23,912 bases of DNA from contig CABFPE010000040.1 of the NCBI GenBank assembly GCA_900660155.1, positions 493,903 to 517,814 on the forward strand, read 5' to 3'. The notes beneath the pieces are model-generated. The model was not told the DNA's origin, searched no databases, and saw only the letters and a program-made list of their open reading frames with translations. The first letter of the stretch is position 1, and each line of letters opens with the position of its first letter. Origin of the DNA: Hofstenia miamia. Lineage: Eukaryota; Xenacoelomorpha; Acoela; Hofsteniidae. Shown one piece after another: positions 17,214 to 23,912 of the stretch. Both the position numbers and the translations under genes were made by a program.

Positions 17214-17760
17214 GTTTATTCATTATGTTTTTGTATTAAAGGCTTATTTTCAATTTGACTGGATAAGCCGCCTTAGCTTACCTAAAGCCTGAGTATATAG
17301 CTCATTTGTTGATCGATCCATGTAAATGTTTGTAAATTGGATTGCAGATGCATCGGGAAATATTCGATCAACTGCAACCTTGCTGATGCATCACCACGAG
17401 CAGTAACTACAACTCCTTTGACTCAGTAAAGTGACTCAAAGTACACTTTCTCAACAACCGAATGAAGATGGTGGAGTGACTAGTCTGTTAAGCCAAAGCT
17501 CAGTTCATTATTATACGAGAACGCGTGACAACCTCACAACACACAAGTAAGGCAAGGCATGGAATAGACAAGTGCGAGTATTTCCGCATCCAAAAGTAAG
17601 AAATTGAAGACAAGATCTTTCACCACAAAGACTCAAAATCACATGAGCCAGATGAAAAAGAGGACCACATCAATTTTCAAATATATCATGTGAAGGACAT
17701 AGAGCCATTATATTTGATAATTGAGCACGCAAAAATTATATGCCTTTTAATAACTTTTAG
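17214..17760. other. Stretch between the two convergent candidate gene ends
   Basis: No certain gene. Donor-like GTAAG sequences occur near 17548 and 17597, and an acceptor-like GATTGCAG near 17347. Frames between them are short. Confidence 0.35.
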
Positions 17761-17772
17761 TTTATTCAAGAT

Positions 17773-18268
17773 CTAATGGATGAAATTTTCTATAGGTTTG
17801 ATGACATCAGGACGAGAGATGCGTGTGGCAATTAAGTACTTTGTATCTATCGAACTGGTCAAATGACGCCGCCATTTCTTGGTCTGATAGAGAGCGTTGC
17901 CTCTCTCGAATGAATCGTTAAAGATCACTGAATTATAGGTTATCGACTTTGATGTTTTATCCACCCACACCCACACCATAATGAAATCCTAGAATTACCA
18001 TAGATTCCTGGGTTTTAGAACAAAGGTTAGTGATGGAAAAGCACTAAAGAAATAATCATTTAAAATTTTGTAAAATTTAATGAGAAATAAAACTTAAAAA
18101 TTTAAGAAACATTGAATTTTGAGTTTGCGATTTTAATATTTTAATTGCTATAGCCACAGGAATAGCATGAATCCCAGATAAAGTCTCCCGTGTAAGTCCA
18201 CATCATACCAAACTGCGGCATTGAATTTACCCATTTGCAAATTATGCAAGACATCTCTGGTCTCAACT
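17773..18268 (-). CDS. Candidate 3' gene end on the minus strand: two spliced exons (unrecognised)
   Basis: On the minus strand, an acceptor ATTTCAG opens a short exon (18268-18231) that reads LRPEMSCIICKW and ends at a donor TGG/GTAAAT. The next acceptor ATTCTAG opens 17988-17773. That exon continues in frame (DFIMVWVWVDKTSKSITYNS, then NDSFERGNALYQTKKWRRHL) to a TAG at 17775-17773. AATAAA follows on this strand at 17766-17761. The main exon is GC-richer than its surroundings. Frames match across the proposed intron. An alternative frame of the upstream exon (18148-18375) is also open and ends FNAAVWYDVDLHGRLYLGF, so the pairing is uncertain. No family is recognised. Confidence 0.3.
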
Positions 18269-18375
18269 CTGAAATGTTTATTCACATATATATATGCTTT
18301 AGATTTGAAAAAAGCCTTACACTTTTTAATAACTGATTTCTTTAACATTGCAGATAGGAGATTGATGTAAAACAC

Positions 18376-21300
18376 GTATACAAAGTTTCTTTAAACGGGA
18401 ATTGCTCGCTGTCGCTGGTCGGTTAGTCTTATTCGATGTGTCCGCCCCTTAATGAAAGTTTATATGCTTTTTTATATGTGGTAAAGTAAAAGTGTTAATT
18501 GTAAACAATGAGAATAGTTGATTGATTAGAAGAAAATTCTTTATAGTTTGCAAACTACTTTAAAAAATAAGTAATCTAAAAAATGTAAATTTAGCATACA
18601 AAGGTGTAATTATCCTTGAAATGCAAGTGACTATGGAGCAGCCTGTCACTGCGTTTGAATGAAGTTGTGAACTTTTTTCATTCAAATTTAATGATGGATC
18701 TATTCTTTTAGTAAGCAATTACAATGCCCTTTGAATTTTGACAAAAGGGCCGATTTGTTAAACTTTGCTTTTATGACTGTAAAGTGTTCTCTTCAAGCAA
18801 TTCAAATGAAGTTCTTCAGCAATTTACAAACAAGATAAATTTCCTTCCAAATAACGTCTAATCAGGAGAACTAGAAACTGCTTGCAATTGTGATTGTCGC
18901 AAATTTGGTCAATGGTAGCACGTTGATACCAAAATTGGATTGAAATTTTTTAGTAACATGTCGAAACAGTGTTAGTGTTTTTTATAACCGCTACTGTAAC
19001 TAAATCTTTAATGTGTTTTTAGTAAAAAACCGTATTATATAGGACATCTGTGCATGCGGTTATTATTTTGTAGTCGTATTACTTATTTTTCAATGGATAT
19101 CGAGCGGAGTGGCCTCCCTCTCTCGCACTGTCAAGTCCACAAGTGGGTGAGGACCGGGTAATGGGAGATTAAGAGGCACATTGCGGCACGAGCAGTGGCA
19201 TTGCGGCACGAGCAGTGGGATATCTGCAGATGCAAACCACTACAATTGACATCTTTCTATCCTACCTATTTCGTCTAGTGCTGCAACAATTAATTCAGCA
19301 TTCTAAAAAAAGTGCAGGGAAGCCTTTCATATGGAAATTTCCCATCAGATCAAATCAACAGACTATTGCTAATTGATATCAATTGGTAATTCTTGTTGAT
19401 ATCAACAGTAGTATATTTTACAACAATATATTTTTTTTACTTATGCTATGTGAAGAAGACAATCTGAGAAAAAAGCTATTTCAAGCTTAAGACTCCAGGA
19501 ATTTGAATTTAATATATATGCAAAAAATCATAGCATACTAAAACTGAAAAGAGTGAGAATTTCCCAATTTAGATGTTTTTTGGGTACAAGCTAAATGAAT
19601 ATTAATATAAATTTCATGAAATCATAGCACTAGGGTTTTTTAAGCATGGCATTACTATAAGAAACTAGCAATCATCCTAAAGCAAAAGTTTTAAGCTGAT
19701 TTCCTTCTGGGTAACAAAGCTACCCCAAACTTAAACTACTGATGTTTTTGTTGAATCTTGGTAAGCAAAGTTAGGATGATTCCCATATTGTGCAGACAAA
19801 AAGTACTTGAAAAATGTGGATAACTCACAAAATATCAGGTTCTTCCAATTTGATTTGAACTAGTTGTTCTTGGGGTAACAAAATTAACCCAAACTTAGTT
19901 TAAACGTTAACAAAATCCACTAACTAACGAAGCTCATGTCCTTATGCAAGATATAAAGTTCATGCAATATTTATGATAAATATTCATCCTAAATTGTTGT
20001 ATGCTTTTAAATTCAGTAGGCTCATAATTTCCGGAATAAGAAGGCATAAAATATCTTAAGCATTAGTTGGGATTGGGCCAAATTTTGAATAATTTCATAT
20101 TGATGATATATAATCTGTAGTAGTCAGTAAAGATAACACCATGAGGGAAGGGGCGTGAATAAAATTGATTTGCAGATAAGATAAAGCATTTCGGAATCTA
20201 AGAACTCAATATCTATCGTTTTTCTGATAGAAAAATAGTATTTCCGATTGTCTGAAAAATATTCCAACAATCTTTAAAAAAACTTTTAATTGAGCGTTCT
20301 TATGCATTAGAAGTGTGGCGAAACTTTGGTGGCTATAAACAAAAATATCTGTTTGCTTGCATTTTTGATGATACTTGTTCTTGAAAAAGTGAAGTCCATC
20401 CCCTAAGTTAAACCGTAAGAAAATTAAAAACATATGAAATTTATAAAGTTTATTTAGATTCAGAAGAAACCTTAATGACGTGTCCCTTTTGCTTTTACCC
20501 ATCTAAGCACAGCCAAACATTTTTCACTGTTATTTAGTGCTTGATGACATTCAGATATTTGAACGTGCATTCCACAGCACATATTTGGGATTGCTTAGAT
20601 TTACAACTGTAGCTGTACAAATATCAATGATTGTCTTAAAAAATGTGTTAAGGATTTTGAATTGAAAATATAATACTGTACACTCTCAAGGCAATGAAAA
20701 ACGCGATCATTTAAATTCATTTATGAACCTCAAGCCAACCAAGGGGGTTGATGCTACTGATTATGAAGATCTATTTCTGGTAAAATCTACATCAAAGTGA
20801 TTCTCAGAATAAAATTAGGATTTTAGCCAAGAGCAGCGACGTGGTTCTCATTGGCACCTGCAAATATAGAAAGCGCTTGTTGACAATTTTCTAATCTGTT
20901 AAGAACATTGGTTAAGATCTAAAATCTAGAAAATGTTTAGAGAAGTAGTCCTTCCAATTTAACTTGAAAAGTTCTACAATCTAGAATTTGTAATAACAAC
21001 AACATACTCGTTTCGAAACTATAGACAAAACCAAAAACGGCAAACAACGAATTTTTCGTATTGTTTGTATTTGTTCACAATTAAATGGACGTTAAGTGAA
21101 GTTGTGCATCTATAAAAACGAAATATATTGTTTGTATTCAAAAATAGGCTATATTTGCTAATACCTGAAATCAATTATGAACATTTTGCAAACATAAGTG
21201 AACAAAGAACATATTATGAATTAATCTATACAGCAGTTAGTAGATTAAGGGTACTTTTGCGTTAGTAACCACCCCGCCCCTCACCACCCCACATTATTGC

Positions 21301-21440
21301 AAAAATTGCTAAGTTATGAACATAGTAATAGTAACATAAACCTACCATATTTTAAAAATATTGGGGTAAAATAGAGGATGATTAATATTTGCCACTAATA
21401 TATAAGAAAAAAATTGATCACAGTTCATATGGGACAATTA
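18376..21440. other. AT-rich stretch without a recognised gene, with small repeats
   Basis: Contains a perfect tandem of a 20-base unit beginning CATTGCGGCACG at 19179-19218, inside a GC-rich patch at about 19095-19220. A related 30-base hairpin-bearing motif occurs at 19707-19736 and 19870-19900. A 98-codon minus frame (20206-20502) is low-complexity and unrecognised. A possible short exon near 20728-20780 (NLKPTKGVDATDYEDLFL before a GTAAAA) is too short to call. Confidence 0.4.
19179..19218 (+). repeat. Two perfect 20-base tandem units
   Basis: CATTGCGGCACGAGCAGTGG occurs twice head to tail, at 19179-19198 and 19199-19218, in an otherwise AT-rich region. Confidence 0.9.
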
Positions 21441-21451
21441 AGCTTGAGTAA

Positions 21452-21934
21452 GCTGTATGTTCAATTTTGAGTGGAGATTCAATACTACCAGATGCAGTGA
21501 AGTATTATGGTATTCCAGGAACTACCTTAAGGCGTCATGTATACAACTCAAATACACAAAAGATTGGTGCAAAGCCGAAGAAGAGCTTGTAAAGCGAATT
21601 CTCTTCATGTCAGACAGAGGATTCCGTTGACATTATTTGGCATAAGGGAGTCAGTTTTTTTACATTGCTAACACGCTAAATCGTAGAAAGTTGCTACTTA
21701 AACCAATTTCAAAAATATGGCATGCTTTTCAAGCAGCTAGTAAAGATTGGTGGGATTCATTTCAAAAACGAGATGATCAATTGCGTCTTAGGAAGCACAA
21801 AATATATCTGTAGCAAGAGCTACGGCATTCAATAAGAAACCTATCAACAAATATTTTCTTGATTTGGAGAAAATTCTTGACTCCTGAACTGATATGCAAT
21901 TGCGACGAAATTGGTCTGACATCTGTGTGCAAAT
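21452..21934 (+). pseudogene. pogo/Tigger-type (CENP-B/jerky-like) transposase fragment, frame-broken
   Basis: Plus-strand fragments in changing frames follow the order of a pogo-type DDE transposase. First is a helix-turn-helix part, DAVKYYGIPGTTLRRHV, then TQKIGAKPK and EEELVKRILFMSDRGFR. Next come ASKDWWDSFQKRDDQLRLRK (the CENP-B-type DNA-binding W..F..R pattern), VARATAFNKKPINKYF and finally ICNCDEIGLTSVCK. The last contains the first catalytic Asp block (N-x-DE-x-G). At least three frameshifts or stops are present. The later catalytic Asp blocks are not recognised downstream. Inverted ends were not found. Confidence 0.7.
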
Positions 21935-23878
21935 GACAAAACTAAGCTAAGAAAGATTTTCTATAGCTACAAGCATTTTACTCCTGTGTAAAAAGCCACT
22001 TTAAAAAATTCCTACGATTTATGCCATTATCAGCCGTTTCTACCGACAAAACAATGAATTTTTAAGCAATAATTAAATCGTTATTTACTACTTATGTATC
22101 TTATGCTTTTGTAACATGTTCATGAGTGAATGGAATGAACTTTTCCATTAAAATCCGCCGAATTACCCCTTTACCCTATCGAGTTTCACAACCGTTCACC
22201 ATCAGCAAAGCTTGAACTTTTCGTGTCATGCTGAGTACTATTTCAGGAAACATATTATATTGATATGTATAAAGCAAAAGGAAACTTATTGTTACTTAAT
22301 AAGCAAGGAACTTTGGGAAAATTCTGGAATTGTTATTTTGGCCTTGTGTTTACTTTTAATGAGGAGAAAAGTTTCAAGTATATTTGTAGGGGCCTATGTA
22401 GAGACAAATGTTGAAATCACAGGTTCGTGAATTATTTTACGTATTAGATATCTAGTTGAAATCTTTGATCAAACCAAACTACAAATGATTTGGAATTTAC
22501 CCCCCAACAATACATTGTTTGACTATGGATGTAGTTGGATTAGATTCACAATAGAAAGGCCAAAAGTGTCAAAATTGACACACATTAGAATTTTGTTTAC
22601 TTGTGCATGCATTTATTAAAAACAATAGCAGATATATGCACCACCAAATAAATTGATAATCCATTTGAATTTGCATGTGTAATTTTTTTTCATTTTTTTA
22701 CATAATGTTCTATTTTGAAATGCTCCATGAAAAAGAATCAAAAGGAGTAATGGTCTTTCAAGTCTTAATTAGTAGCTTTACAATTTTCCTATAAACCGAC
22801 GATAAAAGATTTAAAACACTAATTAGTTAATTTGCCAATTAAATATTTCCATGATAGATCTCCAAAAAACTGAATGTGTCCTGGCTGCACTACTAAATCA
22901 GAATTAGATTTTAATATCTTTCGAAATTAAATAGAAGAATTTGATTGGAGGGAATCTGTAGAAACTATTTCTACTCTACTCTAGTTTTGAACCAGCAGTG
23001 ACATTAAGTATCAAAATATCTTGTGATTGATCTTGGTATAAGTGTCTCTTGAACATTTATCTGTGGTATTCAATGTTGCTATTGAAATGTGATAATAAGA
23101 ACAGCAACCAAAATCTTCAAATAATTTTGGAAAAACTTTGGGAATAGTATCTGTTATTTAAGATGTCCTAAAATATATTATATTAATAAGGAACACAGCT
23201 GAGACTAGTTAATAAATTCATTGCAACTGATTTTTGGAAAATGTTGTTATACGAATGATATTTACTGCAATAATACGAAGAATTGTTTGCATAACATCTT
23301 TTGCAATTAACAAATAATCGCAATTGTTCTAATAAATTTTTCTGTTTTCATTAAAACTTTGCTATAATTATTGAATTGCATCGCAAATACTTGCAGAGAT
23401 TAAGGATGATTGTCATCAAGAAAAATACATTCTAAATAAAAACCCAAAAAATACAATCAAAAAAGTAGGACTTTTATAATATTTTTTTGTAAATTATAAA
23501 ATTATAAGTGCAGAAGACTTTTATTCTCAATAAACAATTGTTACTTTATGACCTAAAATATGTCACATGTTTTCACAAAAATAATTTCAAAGAAGGAAAG
23601 ATAATATTCTAAAAATGTTGTGATATTAAAAATTCTAACAGCCAATTTTTTCATATCACTTCATAAATGCAGTCTTTCTCGAATGAAAATTTTTTATGAA
23701 AACTATTATTATTAAGTTCTTAACACAGAAAAACCTCGTAATGAGGAAATTTTGCCCAATCTCAGGTTATTTCATACACATTATGAAAAGGAAGGAATTG
23801 GATTCCTTGTAGATAACATCTTAAATGTAATAAAATGGATAAAATTTATCAAAAAATATTACGTATCATTCACACTCT

Positions 23879-23881
<3 letters not shown>
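21935..23881. other. AT-rich stretch without a recognised gene
   Basis: The plus frame 22212-22430 and others show no family resemblance. The first few hundred bases may be eroded pogo sequence, but no motif could be assigned. Confidence 0.45.

Positions 23882-23912
<31 letters not shown>
23882..23912. repeat. (TA)n microsatellite at window end
   Basis: Alternating T and A to the last base; it likely continues beyond the window. Confidence 0.95.

Noticed and set aside
19181..19218. cDNA-library adapter contamination (resemblance of GCGGCACGAG to a common linker)
   Set aside because: The match is short and inexact, and the unit is embedded in continuous genomic-looking sequence. A coincidence cannot be excluded, but contamination is not supported.
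20206..20502. 98-codon ATG-started minus frame
   Set aside because: Low-complexity Phe/Leu/Lys composition as expected by chance in AT-rich DNA; no motif, no splice or poly(A) support.
22212..22430. 72-codon plus frame
   Set aside because: No resemblance to the missing C-terminal part of the nearby pogo transposase, nor to any other family.
1..23912. CRISPR arrays, bacterial operons or prophage
   Set aside because: No regularly spaced repeats or ribosome-binding-site-led gene strings; the gene and element content is that of an animal genome.

Overview
The window is AT-rich, gene-poor animal DNA. Three things point to an invertebrate metazoan: a clear Eph-family kinase-SAM protein (an animal-specific architecture), decayed RLE-type and CR1/Rex-like LINEs, and hAT, pogo and tRNA-derived elements. 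The phylum cannot be fixed from the sequence alone. Almost every recognisable stretch is a transposable-element fragment. The one long intact reading frame is the Eph-like protein. Four isolated N characters (5988, 6289, 6387, 6813) mark contig joins, and some apparent repeats there look like assembly artefacts.

Layout. 1-360: (ATT)n and featureless DNA. 361-743 and 4677-5804: two diverged direct copies of an LTR-like repeat, each with a conserved hairpin and a TATA box; the second carries about 754 extra bases. Between the copies lie a 163-bp MITE (1143-1305), an uninterrupted 439-codon Eph-like transmembrane pseudokinase with a SAM domain (1824-3143), a minus-strand LINE tail (3564-4025) and a degenerate plus-strand frame (4038-4676). 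That last frame ends in a purine-rich tract exactly where the second repeat starts. 5797-6930 is the 3' end of an RLE-type (R2/NeSL/Dong-like) LINE, interrupted by N-flanked duplications. 6940-7017 is a tRNA-derived segment. 7043-7795 is the 5' part of a LINE of the same type.

8351-9027 is a complete non-autonomous hAT element with an 8-bp target duplication and a relic of the hAT dimerisation domain. 11201-12540 is a decayed CR1/Rex-like reverse transcriptase on the minus strand. 14035-14304 (minus) may encode a small secreted protein. 16721-17201 (plus) and 17773-18268 (minus) are candidate two-exon 3' gene ends with plausible splice and poly(A) signals. 21452-21934 is a broken pogo/Tigger-type transposase. 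The rest is AT-rich DNA in which I recognise no gene.

The most interesting object is the Eph-like protein. It has lost the ligand-binding ectodomain and the catalytic Asp of HRD (it reads HRK), and it is intronless over membrane segment, kinase and SAM. It also lies between two same-strand LTR-like repeats. Either it is a retrocopy or element-captured gene, or it is the large 3' exon of a gene whose upstream exons lie outside the window.
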